Source: Bugula neritina (lineage: Eukaryota > Bryozoa > Gymnolaemata > Cheilostomatida > Bugulidae). From it: a DNA stretch of 64,000 nucleotides. Position numbers and translations under genes: made by a program. The notes below the pieces were generated by a model. That model worked only from the letters and a program-made list of their open reading frames with translations, had not been told where the DNA came from and did not search any database. Shown piece by piece: positions 34,501 through 45,983 of this stretch. Numbering within the stretch: the stretch's first letter is position 1; the number at the start of each line of letters is the position of its first letter. The stretch lies in contig OZ037769.1 in NCBI GenBank assembly GCA_964035545.1, positions 17,489,633 to 17,553,632 of the forward strand. The letters are read 5' to 3'.

Positions 34501-36668
34501 ACATGTGCCATTTTTACCTACTTTTCCATTTGTGCCCTTATTACCTGTACCATTTCTACTGGACACCACCCACAATCCATCAATTGGAGAAGATTTCAAA
34601 TCATCCTTCATTGCTGAATTGTAAACCAACTTAATGAAATTCTCTTAAGTTGCGTTTATACCTCTGCTGAAAAAAGTACCGAGTTTAAGTTAATAATGCT
34701 TGTCCGGGTACCCCTTTATAGTCAAGCTGAAACTCGTTGAAATCATATTGATGCGGTTGCTCACTTTCTGAAATTGAAATTTGACTCGCATAATAGCTAT
34801 TTGATGCCCTTTGTAAACGTCGTGAATTAGTGAAGCGGAAAGCATAAAGACGATAATTGAGAAGGCGTAGGCTATATAATTATAACCGTATAAGTACGTT
34901 GTCTAATCGCCAAAGTAATAACTGAATAACGATGTTTACAAGGAGTTATTACTCTTATTCTAAAATTGGCCGATTAAGTTATCGCAGTACAAAAATTTCA
35001 ACGGGTGGCTTTTACAATGCAATGCAACTCGGAGAAATTTCAACCCGGCCAAATTGAAATTTTGACCGAAAATCGTGAAGGTATAAACGCAACTTTACGA
35101 TTCCTCTAAAAACTGTTCAAGAAAGCGTTGCAATGAGTCACATTTGAAGTTAAGAATCTAGCTCTTTCTTTTTGGGAGGTAGCTCAGAGAAATACTGTTG
35201 AAACTTCATTAACAGTTCAGAGATGAGAACAGGGAGAACAGGTGGTGTCCGGTAAAAATGGCACAAGTGAAAATAGCGTTATTGGCACATATGGAAAATT
35301 AGATAGAAATGGCACATTTTCAACTTTAGCATTGAAGATTTGAATTAGGAGTTAGGCATTTAGAATGGGGCGTTTGGAGGTTTGGGTTTGGGAAAATTTA
35401 ACACCAGTGTGCGATTTTTACCTGTGTTATTTTTGCCTAAAATTGGAACAGGTTCTTCTCCTATAAAAATTCATTGAGTGTGTGGGGAAAGACACCATGT
35501 TTTTGACAGAAACACCACCACTTTAGTGTAACTTTGAAAACATTGCTGCTGCTATGAAAAGCAACAGTATGATGATTGCACTCCTGCATTTTTAGGTTCA
35601 GATTATTTAGTGTAGCAAATATATTCACTAGGTATGTAGTAAACAATTCATAGAAATTGACTTGCATGGCTGCTAAAAGTTGGCCTGTTGTTTTTGCATA
35701 TTTTTTGACCTCCATTAGAAATAGCGCAGAGAACAGTTGGGAGAGAGTAATGTAGAAGTAAACTCAGATTGCAGAATATGGTTTGGTTAAATAGATGAAC
35801 TAAGATGAAGATTTATAGATAGATATACTTATGTAATGTGCAAGAGCTCAAAAAGCCTTCAACAAAGTGCGTGAATCTTTCAAAATCCAAATTCTTCCCT
35901 AAAATGTCCAAATTCCCCCCTAGGAAATTTTTAAGATTTTAAAGTTTTGAAGTAATTGACATGTAATTATAAAGTAGTTGTAAAAATCAATTACATTAGC
36001 AATGTAATTAATTACAATTACAATTACATTTTTAGACATCAATTACAAATTACATTCAATTACTTGAAAAAATGTAATTAATTGCAATCAATTACAAATT
36101 ACAATTACCCCAACCCTGCTACCTAGTGTACCTATACAATACTATACTACCAAGTGTACCTATACAATACTGTACTACCAAGTGTACCTATACAATACTG
36201 TACTACCAAGTGTACCTATACAATACTATACTACCTAGTGTACCTATACAATACTATACTACCTAGTGTACCTATACAATACTATACTACCTAGTGTACC
36301 TATACAATACTATACTACGTAGTGTACCTATACAATACTATACTACCTAGTGTACCTATACAATACTATACTACCTAGTGTACCTATACAATACTATACT
36401 ACCTAGTGTACCTATACAATACTATACTACCTAGTGTACCTATACAATACTATACTACCTAGTGTACCTATACAATACTATACTACCTAGTGTACCTATA
36501 CAGTACTATACTACCTAGTGTACCTATACAATACTATACTACCAAGTGTACCTTTACAATACTCACTTGAGGAATATTTAAGTTTCCTGTAGATGGACTC
36601 AACGCCTCTTCATCAACTGGTGCCACTTTCTGTTGTGGTTCAGGCGCAACTTGTTCCGTATTCTCCAT
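22599..36668 (-). CDS. GBP/atlastin-like large GTPase, 643 aa, complete
   Basis: Coding exons (5' to 3'): 36668-36567, 31835-31626, 31242-31105, 30407-30252, 29647-29504, 28370-28232, 25093-24972, 23941-23813, 23496-23357, 23250-22599; all phases fit and sum to 1932 bases. Dynamin-superfamily GTPase of the GBP/atlastin branch. G1 P-loop GVARSGKS (residues 82-89), switch I TRGI (131-134), G3 DCEG (157-160). The G4 position, usually R-D, reads R-N (LIFIRRNY, about 232-233). A FNFPHPGRKV stretch matches the atlastin linker. Residues about 437-590 form a Lys/Glu-rich coiled coil, and 594-643 are a Gly/Ala-rich hydrophobic tail around one Pro, probably a membrane hairpin. ATG follows a TCAG acceptor, after a non-coding exon ending at 36797. 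Whether it acts in ER fusion or immunity is not decided by sequence. Confidence 0.9.
23995..24965. repeat. 22-bp array in a GTPase intron
   Basis: About 44 units of ACTAAATATATAATATACAT plus AT. It fills the intron between exons 24972-25093 and 23813-23941, beginning within about 10 bases of the donor GTGACG. Confidence 0.95.
25525..26126. mobile_element. Harbinger-like MITE (602 bp)
   Basis: Terminal inverted repeats of over 20 bases (CCCCCTGTTCACACATTG... and its complement) flanked by TAA on both sides (25522-25524 and 26127-26129). A 3-base TWA duplication points to PIF/Harbinger. There is no transposase inside. It lies in the GTPase intron between 25094 and 28231. Confidence 0.75.
26786..28040. 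mobile_element. TIR element (about 1.25 kb) with GGGTGGGGATAGTTGAACC ends
   Basis: The left end TAGGGGAGGGTGGGGATAGT and the complement of the right end (TAGGGAAGGGTGGAGATAGT) are near-identical inverted repeats followed by TGAACC / AGAACC. An internal palindrome AGTTGAACC-A-GGTTCAACT lies at about 27210-27230. No transposase is recognised and no clean target duplication could be fixed. It is a non-autonomous DNA element in the same GTPase intron. Confidence 0.6.
28371..29503. other. GTPase intron, unique AT-rich DNA
   Basis: Intron between the exons ending 29504 and starting 28370. No repeat array or element is recognised; one of the few introns here not dominated by a tandem array. Confidence 0.6.
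29905..30032. repeat. Near-perfect 128-bp palindrome
   Basis: Two arms of about 60 bases (TAGAATTAAAATGTCACAGT... and its complement) with about two mismatches, meeting at CATGCA-tattaat-TGCATG. It can form a long hairpin or cruciform. A (GT)n tract follows directly. It lies in the GTPase intron between the exons at 30252 and 29647 and may be a small foldback element. Confidence 0.9.
30033..30135. repeat. (GT)n/(GCGT)n microsatellite
   Basis: About 100 bases of GT with GC interruptions, adjoining the palindrome at 29905-30032. Confidence 0.95.
31262..31575. repeat. 36-bp array in GTPase intron 3
   Basis: About eight units of TACTGTATATAATACTGTAT + ATTTACTATAATATAA filling the intron between the P-loop exon and the switch I exon. 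The copy A intron at 7620-7758 has only a short, non-expanded version, so the array grew after the duplication or shrank in copy A. Confidence 0.92.
32470..33658. repeat. 28-bp array in the first coding intron of the GTPase, part 1
   Basis: About 42 units of TACCTATACAATACTATACT + ACCAAGTG or ACCTAGTG. It continues at 36119-36555 after the hAT insertion, so one array was split. Confidence 0.95.
34380..34571. repeat. Foldback element with poly-C core
   Basis: Arms of about 50 bases (ATGGCACAGGTAATAATGGC... and complement) surround a run of about 16 C residues. A related foldback lies inverted at 35247-35455, with matching ends GGTGGTGTCC. Confidence 0.75.
34648..35094. mobile_element. Harbinger-like MITE (447 bp)
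   Basis: Perfect 16-bp terminal inverted repeats AGTTGCGTTTATACCT / AGGTATAAACGCAACT, flanked by TTA on both sides (34645-34647, 35095-35097). The 3-base TWA duplication suggests PIF/Harbinger. It is nested between the two foldbacks. Confidence 0.75.
35247..35455. repeat. Foldback element, inverted partner of 34380-34571
   Basis: Starts GGTGGTGTCCGGTAAAAATG, with repeated GGCACA words and an inverted right arm (GTGCGATTTTTACCTGTGTT). More diverged than its partner. Confidence 0.6.
35461..35715 (-). pseudogene. Relic of a ZBED/FAM200-type hAT transposase
   Basis: An 84-codon frame includes FTTYLVNIFATLNNLNLKMQ followed by CN, which resembles the conserved YLxDIFxxLNxLNLxLQG stretch of hAT transposases of the ZBED5/FAM200/SCAND3 kind, and further on KWWCFCQKHGVFPHTLNEF. 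Only this piece remains; no DDE residues or zinc finger are seen. It fits the second hAT end at 33940. Confidence 0.6.
36119..36555. repeat. 28-bp array in the first coding intron of the GTPase, part 2
   Basis: About 15 more units of the array at 32470-33658, ending 12 bases before the donor of exon 36567-36668 (CCTCAA|GTGAGT). Confidence 0.95.
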
Positions 36669-36796
36669 CTGAGACAAACAGTGTGTAGTATAGTAGTATA
36701 GTATAGAGTAGTATAGTATAGTGTGTAGAGTAGTGTACACTGTACAGTTACTATTAATAACTAGTTTACAGTGTATTGTTATATATAACACTTACT

Positions 36797-37014
36797 TTCA
36801 ATATCTGTCCAGAGAGCAGTTCTTGTATGCAAAGAGTAGTAAGTATATTATGTAGAACACACCAAGTATACAGTACAAGAGTATACAGAACTATTAGCAA
36901 GTTGCCCTCAGCTAGAGATGGAATATGTACTGGGCTTTCAGAGTTCACTTTGTGATGGTGGGCGTGTACTTAGTAGAGCAGAGTTTCTATTGGTTGATCT
37001 GGTTGCTATGATAC
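36797..37014 (-). promoter_or_regulatory. Promoter and non-coding first exon of the GTPase
   Basis: The block 36951-37014 is shared with copy A (8813-8878). On the - strand it contains CCAAT (complement of 36989-36993) and CGCCCACC. A donor AAA|GTAAGT at 36797 closes a 5' UTR exon whose intron ends at the acceptor just before the ATG at 36668. The exact transcription start is not known. Confidence 0.55.
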
Positions 37015-37319
37015 TGTGACAACAATCACTGGGTACAACCCTTAGCCAACAGTAGGGAGGGGGGAGAACCAGGGGGACAGCACACTGTAGGTATCTAAAA
37101 ACATTAGGTATTTGGTATAAATCCAATGACATTTCTTTCATAAAATAATCCCAATCAACATGACAGAAAGTTATGTTAACACATTTCAAAATGCCAGCCT
37201 AGAGTTACATAAAGACATACATGTCTGATTACATTTAACAAATGTGAGATGAATGCTGCTAGACAATTAGGCATCAAAAAGAGCTTTGCTTAAACTCCCT
37301 CAGCATGGTGCAAGCAGTG

Positions 37320-37582
37320 ACACCCCCTCAGCATATACTAGACTGACACCTCCTCAGTATATACTAGACTGACACCCCCTCAACATGGTGCAAGCAGTGA
37401 CACCCCCTCAGCATATACTCGACTGACACCCCCTCAGCATATACTAGACTGACACCCCCTCAGCATATACTAGACTGACACCCCTCAGCATATACTAGAC
37501 TGACACCCCCTCAGCATATACTCGACTGACACCCCCTCAGCATATACTAGACTGGCACCCCTTCAGTATATACTAGACTGAC
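37320..37582. repeat. 26-bp minisatellite, copy B
   Basis: About nine units with CAGCATATACTAGACTGACA + CCCCCT, paralogous to 9170-9447. One unit is replaced by the flanking word CATGGTGCAAGCAGTGACA, showing local shuffling. Confidence 0.9.
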
Positions 37583-38699
37583 ACCTCTGATATAGTCTTA
37601 GTACCAAGCATTCACTCAGGAGTTGTAGTGGAATACAGCCTGAAATGAGCTGATCACTAAGTTACGTAGTGAGCTAGTAAGCTAGGACAGATTTCTCAAA
37701 GTAACCAAATAGTAGGATTTATAACAAAACTCATATATCGTTCTATATTCTAGAAGAAATGCCTATACTATCATAGTGCAAAGTATTTACCAAGGTGGCT
37801 GTTTTGCATTTTCCTCTACATTATTTTCTTTACTCCTCATCAACTTATCCACCTAATATTTAGAAAATGTTCAGAGCTGAGCCTTATAAATAGATATCTC
37901 TCACAGCTTACTGAGGTTATCTGTATTGGGAAGTTTAACGTTCAACTCTTTCAAAAATCACGCGTAGAATTTGTCGATATTTGGCAGTGTGTTTATTATT
38001 CATGCACAGTATGAAAATAACTTATTTAACAAAATCTAATAAGTTGATTTGTTTTGAAGTCAATATACTTAGTCATTAGTGAGTACAGATAGTAACCAAA
38101 GAGAACTGTTTGATACAGTTGTATCAGGGTTTGAGGTTTGTGGTTGGCATGTAGCATATCTAGGCCAGGCAGAACAATAAAACAAGCAAAAGTATAAGAA
38201 GTTTAACATTTTAAACAATTCTGCATCCAAAATATGTCCAGATCTTAATGCCAAGAAAGCACATTAAGACCCCTGAACTTTATTCTTAGAAAATGTCAAA
38301 TGTAGGTTATATTTCTTATCAATTTTCATAGAGAGTGCCAAAAGATCTACAAGCCATCACAAATAACTGAATATATAAAATTGGAAACACTGTAATAGAA
38401 CAATAAAAAATGCAATAGTCTTTGTGACAACTTAAGCTTATTGTAGCAAAGAGTTTATAGAAAGAGGGTTTACATGACAAGGTATGCTAAGTGAATACAG
38501 ACAGTAAGCATGGTTAAATTGAATCAGAGGAGAAGGCTGAATGATGAAAGTTGACTGTATACAATCTGGCTGTTGTAATGCATAGCAACTACACTTACAG
38601 TACATAGCCAAGAATGATAAGCTCCGAGCCTAGAAAATACAAATTTTAAAGTAATTGTACAACTAATACGAATAACCTAAATACATTCAACAATTAGTA

Positions 38700-38808
38700 G
38701 TACTAGTATTATATGGTTATATATTCACTAGTTAGTAATATAGTAATATATTCAACAGTTAGTAATACAGTAATATATTCAATAGTTGGTAATATAGTAA
38801 TATATTCA
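38700..38808. repeat. 27-bp repeats starting at the IPO9 stop codon
   Basis: Three to four units of about 27 bases. On the - strand, the last IPO9 codons and stop (AACTGTTGA) followed by ATATATTACT recur as AACTATTGA/AACTGTTGA + ATATATTACT in the 3' UTR. The array thus copies the end of the coding region. Confidence 0.75.
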
Positions 38809-41800
38809 ACAGTTAGATATACCAACAGACTGCAATAGTCTAGTCTCTGATAAAGTCAAACTCAGTCTGAAAGTCTCGTAATACACAGAAGATGAGAGAG
38901 AGTTAAGGAACTTTGTGAGGTAGTCTTTCAGGTCAAGATGATAAATCGGGTCACAGAGAATATCTGGGTCAGTCTCCTCTTCACACTCTGTGAAATAAAC
39001 AGTGTAACAGTCTGAATAGTAGTTTGTGTTAGATGAGGTAATGGAGAAGTTAGGTAATGCCTCTAGTCCTGCTTCAGAGAAATATTACAAATGGACAAGT
39101 CTGTTCTTACAAATGAATGTCAACCTTGACCTCAAACCACGGAGACAGGTAAAGATCCTTGGTTATTGAACTTAGTGAGTGAGTCAGGTGAATACATCAG
39201 TTAGTACCTAGTGTATATGTACTGCATGCTAGACATGCTGATCAACATGGAGGAACCTGCTAGCTGTAACAGTGTACCTTAACCCTGAGATATCGTAATC
39301 TGCTCTAGTGACAGCTGATAAGGTAACTTGAGGGTTGATAAGACAAAGTTGGCATTGTGCCAACAGCGTCAGTTCACACTTTAGGACAAACAGCCGGTAA
39401 TAACTAGGACCTGGTAATAAGTATTTATCTCAACTTAAGTGGGCGAGACAGAAATATCTCAAGAAGTAGGAAACACATTGATGTCTACGTACCATCATCT
39501 ATTAGGTTAGCATCTTCTATGAGACTAGAGAGCAATACATGCTCATCTGTCTCATCATCACTAATATCTTTATACTCATCAACCTTTATTGAAAGTAATC
39601 AAAGTGTAAATATTTGTAGTGAACGTATAAACTAGATAAGAGAGGGTATCAGAGGTGGGTGTAACATTTGACAAACAGATAATATTATAGATATAATATA
39701 CTGATTAATATAATATACTGAGTTATATAATATAATATACTGAGTTATATAATATACTGAGTAATATAATATAATATACTGGGTTATATAATATACTGAG
39801 TAATATAATATAATATACTGAGTTATATATTATAATATACTGAGTTATATAATATAATATACTGAGTAATATAATATACTGAGTTATATAATATAATATA
39901 CTGAGTTATATAATATACTGAGTAATATAATATAATATACTGAGTTATATAATATAATATACTGAGTTATATAATATAATATACTGAGTTATATAATATA
40001 ATATACTGAGTTATATAATATAATATACTGAGTTATATAATATACTGGGTTATATAATATAATATACTGAATAATATAATATAATATACTGAGTAATATA
40101 ATATAATATAATGAGTTATATAATATAATATACTGAGTAATATAATATAATATACTGGGTTATATAATATACTATACTGAGTTATATAATATAATATACT
40201 GAGTTATATAATATAATATACTGAGTTATATAATATAATATACTGTGTTATATAATATAATATACTGAGTAGTATAATATACTGAGTTATATAATACAAT
40301 AACACAACCTCTCCATCGGAAAGAGTATTTCCATCCCCATGAGATGTTAACTCCGCCTCTTCTATTTGATTGGCTAACTCATTTATCAACAACTTAAACA
40401 TCTTGATGAGTATCGGAGTGTTGGTCCATTGCTTGCTCACAGCTGTCAAACCAACGTAAATATATTACGCATAATTATATAATACACATAGTAATATAAT
40501 ATACATATAATACACATAGTTATATAATATACATATAATACACATAGTAATATAATATACATATAATACACATAGTAATATAATATACATATAATACACA
40601 TAATTATATAATATACATATAATACACATAGTAATATAATATACATATAATACACATAGTAATATAATATACATATAATACACATAGTTATATAATATAC
40701 ATATAATACACATAATTATATAATATACATATATTACACATAGTAATGTAATATACATATATTACACATAGTAATATAATATACATATATTACACATAGT
40801 AATATAATATACATATATTACACATAGTTATATAATATACATATAATACACATAATTATATAATATACATATATTACACATAGTAATGTAATATACATAT
40901 ATTACACATAGTAATATAATATACATATATTACACATAGTAATATAATATACATATAATACACATAGTAATGTAATATACATATAATACACATAGTTATA
41001 TAATATACATATAATACACATAGTAAAATAATATACATATAATACACATAGTTATATAATATACATATATTACACATAGTTATATAATATACATATACTA
41101 CACATAGTTATATAATATACATATATTACACATAGTAATATAATATACATATAATACACATAGTTATATAATATACATATATTACACATAGTAATATAAT
41201 ATACATATAATACACATAGTTATATAATATACATATAATACACATAGTTATATAATATACATATATTACACATAGTAATGTAATATACATATAATACACA
41301 TAGTTATATAATATACATATATTACACATAGTAATATAATATACATATAATACACATAGTTATATAATATACATATAATACACATAGTTATATAATATAC
41401 ATATATTACACATAGTAATGTAATATACATATAATACACATAGTTATATAATATACATATATTACACATAGTTATATAATATACATATACTACACATAGT
41501 TATATAATATACATATAATACACATAGTAAAATAATATACATATAATACACATAGTAATATAATATACATATAATACACATAGTAATGTAATATACATAT
41601 AATACACATAGTTATATAATATACATATAATACACATAGTTATATAATATACATATATTACACATAATTATATAATATACATATATTACACATAGTAAAA
41701 TAATATACATATAATACACATAGTAATATAATATACATATAATACACATAGTAATATAATATACATATAATACACATAATTATATAATATACATATACTA

Positions 41801-44800
41801 CACATAGTAATATAATATACATATAATACACATAGTTATATAATATACATATAATACACATAGTTATATAATATACATATATTACACATAGTTATATAAT
41901 ATACATATACTACACATAGTAATATAATATACATATAATACACATAGTTATATAATATACATATATTACACATAGTAATATAATATACATATATTACACA
42001 TAGTAATATAATATACATATAATACACATAGTATATAATATACATATAATACACATAGTTATATAATATACATATATTACACATAGTTATATAATATACA
42101 TATACTACACATAGTAATATAATATACATATAATACACATAGTAATATAATATACATATATTACACATAGTAATATAATATACATATAATACACATAGTA
42201 ATATAATATACATATAATACACATAGTTATATAATATACATATAATACACATAGTTATATAATATACATATAATACACATAGTAATATAATATACATATA
42301 ATACACATAGTAATATAATATACATATATTACACATAGTAATATAATATACATATAATACACATAGTAATATAATATACATATATTACACATAGTTATAT
42401 AATATACATATACTACACATAGTAATATAATATACATATAATACACATAGTTATATAATATACATATAATACACATAGTAATATAATATACATATAATAC
42501 ACATAGTAATATAATATACATATAATACACATAGTTATATAATATACATATAATACACATAGTAATATAATATACATATAATACACATAGTAATATAATA
42601 TACATATAATACACATAGTTATATAATATACATACAATACACATAGTATATAATACACATAACATACTAACACACGGAACAGAGTTGAAATGTTACCGTT
42701 AGCCCGAGATCTTGTCCTTATACCAGTAGACTGAGATACAACTTCCTCTTTTAAATATACCTCCTGCAGGCGAGAGTCATTTGAGCTGATTGCGTACTGG
42801 AGTAGCTTACACAAGGCCATTGACCTGTAGAATGCAACATAATATGGTAATAATAGTATAGTAATAATAATATGGTAATAATAATATAGTAATAATAATA
42901 TAGTAATAATAATATAGTAATAATATAGTAATAATAATATAGTAATAATAATATAGTAATAATATAGTAATAACAATAATATAGTAATAATAATATAGTA
43001 ATAATATAGTAATAATAATATAGTAATAATAATATAGTAATAATAATATAGTAATAATATAGTAATAATATAGTAATAATAATAATAATATAGTAATAAT
43101 AATATAGTAATAATATAGTAATAATATAGTAATAATAATAATATAGTAATAATAATATAGTAATAATATAGTAATAATAATATAGTAATAATAATATAGT
43201 AATAATATAGTAATAACAATAATATAGTAATAATATAGTAATAATAATATAGTAATAATATAGTAATAATAATATAGTAATAATAATATAGTAATAATAA
43301 TATAGTAATAATATAGTAATAATATAGTAATAATAATAATAATATAGTAATAATAATATAGTAATAATATAGTAATAATATAGTAATAATAATAATATAG
43401 TAATAATAATATAGTAATAATAATATAGTAATAATATAATAATAATATAATAATATAGTAATAATATAGTAGTAAAAAGATCGTAGAATATCAACTCACG
43501 ATAACTTAACCTCGTATCTGCCGTAGAAAAGGTGCTGATGGGAACACCACTGAGTGAGCACAAAGTTCAAGGCCGCAGAGCCATCAGGACCCGGAGTTAT
43601 GGTGAGGAAATCAAGGAGGGCTTCCACTTTGGTTATGACAAGCCTCGCGAACACTAACACTAGTTCCTGTGTGATACGATACACTGTGTGATATGATATA
43701 CTGTATGATATGATATACTGTGTGATATGATATACTGTGTGATATGATATACTGTGTGATATGATATACTGTGTGATATGATATACTGTGTGATATGATA
43801 TACTAGATGATATGATATACTGTGTGATATGATATACTGTGTGATATGATATACTAGATGATATGATATACTGTGTGATACGATATACTGTGTGATATGA
43901 TATACTGTGTGATATGATATACTGTGATACGATATACTGTATGATATGATATACTGTGTGATATGATATACTGTATGATACGATATACTGTGTGATATGA
44001 TATACTGTGCGATATGATATACTGTGTGATATGATACATGATATGATATACTGTGTGATACGATATACTGTGTGATATGATATACTGTGTGATATGATAT
44101 ACTGTGATACGATATACTGTATGATATGATATACTGTGTGATATGATATACTGTATGATACGATATACTGTGTGATATGATATACTGTGCGATATGATAT
44201 ACTGTGTGATATGATACATGATATGATATACTGTGTGATATGATATACTGTGTGATATGATATACTGTGTGATATGATATACTGTATGATATGATATTCT
44301 GTATGATACCAGGTAACCTGTACGATGGTGTGCGTCTCTGTACGCTGTAGTTTGCTAAGCACAGCTCTGAGGATGAGGTCAAGATCTGACCCCATAGACT
44401 CCCCCAACTTGGATATCAGCACCGACACCAGTTTGCCGACGAAAGCGGCGCTGTTTTCCGGAGCTCTGGGGTCAAGGAGTTTAGAGACGACAGCGCCAAT
44501 GACAGAGAGTCCTGTGTGACCTGCGGCAGCGTGCTCGTCTCTCCAGTCAACTATCTGCTCCGCTGACGTGGATATGTAAGCTCTGAGACACTCTCCTCCA
44601 TTCTGTCACACCATGTATACCATATTACTGTATTACTATATTACTGTATTACCATATTACTGTATTACTATATTACTGTATTACTATATTACTGTATTAC
44701 TATATTACTGTATTACTATATTACTGTATTACTGTATTACTGTATTACAATATTACTATAAAATATTTCATAATATTATATTATATAATATACAGGGAAA

Positions 44801-45918
44801 AAGAGTCAAACACCTGCATTATAGAACTGTCATCTGTCAGTATTGTCAGGTTAGCAATCATAGGAAACAGGGCCATAAGTTCTCCTGATATAGGAGTGTT
44901 ACTGCCTCGTACCAGCGTCTCTACCATCTCTAAACAGCCCTGAATATAGAGAGTGGTTGACCTAGATATACAGAGTAGTTGACCTAGATATACAGAGTAG
45001 TTGACCTAGATATACAGAGTGGTTGACCTAGATATACAGAGTAGTTGACCTAGATATACAGAGTAGTTGACCTAAATATACAGAGTAGTTGACCTAGATA
45101 TACAGAGTAGTTGACCTAGATATGCAGAGTAGTTGACCTAGATATACAGAGTAGTTGACCTAGATATACAGAGTAGTTGACCTAAATATACAGAGTAGTT
45201 GACCTAGATATACAGAGTAGTTGACCTAGATATACAGAGTAGTTGACCTAGATATACAGAGTAGTTGACCTAGATATACAGAGTAGTTGACCTAGATATA
45301 CAGAGTAGTTGACCTAGATATACAGAGTAGTTGACCTAGATATACAGAGCAGTTGACCTAGATACCGGTTGCAAGGTAGAAGGCAGGGTGTCAGGATGCT
45401 GCTGTTGTATTATGCTGACTAGAGTAGGCAGCATCTTCTCTTGAACGATGTCGTTACGAGCGACGGCCAAGTGCATGATTAGCTCTCTACAGATCTCAAT
45501 AATATGTTGATCTGTAACATATATTACTCTCTACATATCTCAATAATATGTTGATCTGTAACATATATTACTCTCTACATATCTCAATAATATGTTGATC
45601 TGTAACATATCATATTAGAATATAATACATAACTGCTACTAGTAACCAGCACATATATAGGAGGTGAGAGGGCGTACCGTGAGTAAACTTCAGAAAGACG
45701 GCCATAAACAGTGGCATCGATTTTTCAGCAACAGAAGCTGTGAATTCCTTATTCACCTACAAACAGTATATATTATATATTATTCACCTACAAACAGTAT
45801 ATATTATATATTATTCACCTACAAACAGTATATTATATATTATTCACCTACAAGCAGTATATATTATATATTATTCACCTACAACAGTATATTATATATT
45901 ATTCACCTACAAACAGTA

Positions 45919-45983
<65 letters not shown>

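Larger units (their letters stand above)
33659..36118. mobile_element. hAT-like DNA transposon island (2.46 kb) with nested elements
   Basis: Terminal inverted repeats CAGGGTTGGGG / CCCCAACCCTG, with subterminal clusters of AATTACAATTACAATTACA on both sides. Flanking 8-bp duplication CTACCTAG (33651-33658 and 36119-36126); the word also occurs in the array unit. Inside are a second hAT-type end (CAGTGGTTCCCAACCTTTTT from 33940), a transposase relic at 35461-35715, paired foldbacks and a Harbinger-like MITE. The outer element is thus a composite of several insertions. Confidence 0.85.

Noticed and set aside
32338-36540. Resemblance of regular 28-bp repeats to a CRISPR array
   Set aside because: Units are contiguous without unique spacers, and the genome is eukaryotic.
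42413-44428. Minus-strand frames of 268-310 codons
   Set aside because: They join real IPO9 exons (15-17) to array translations; splice sites and IPO9 homology show the true edges.
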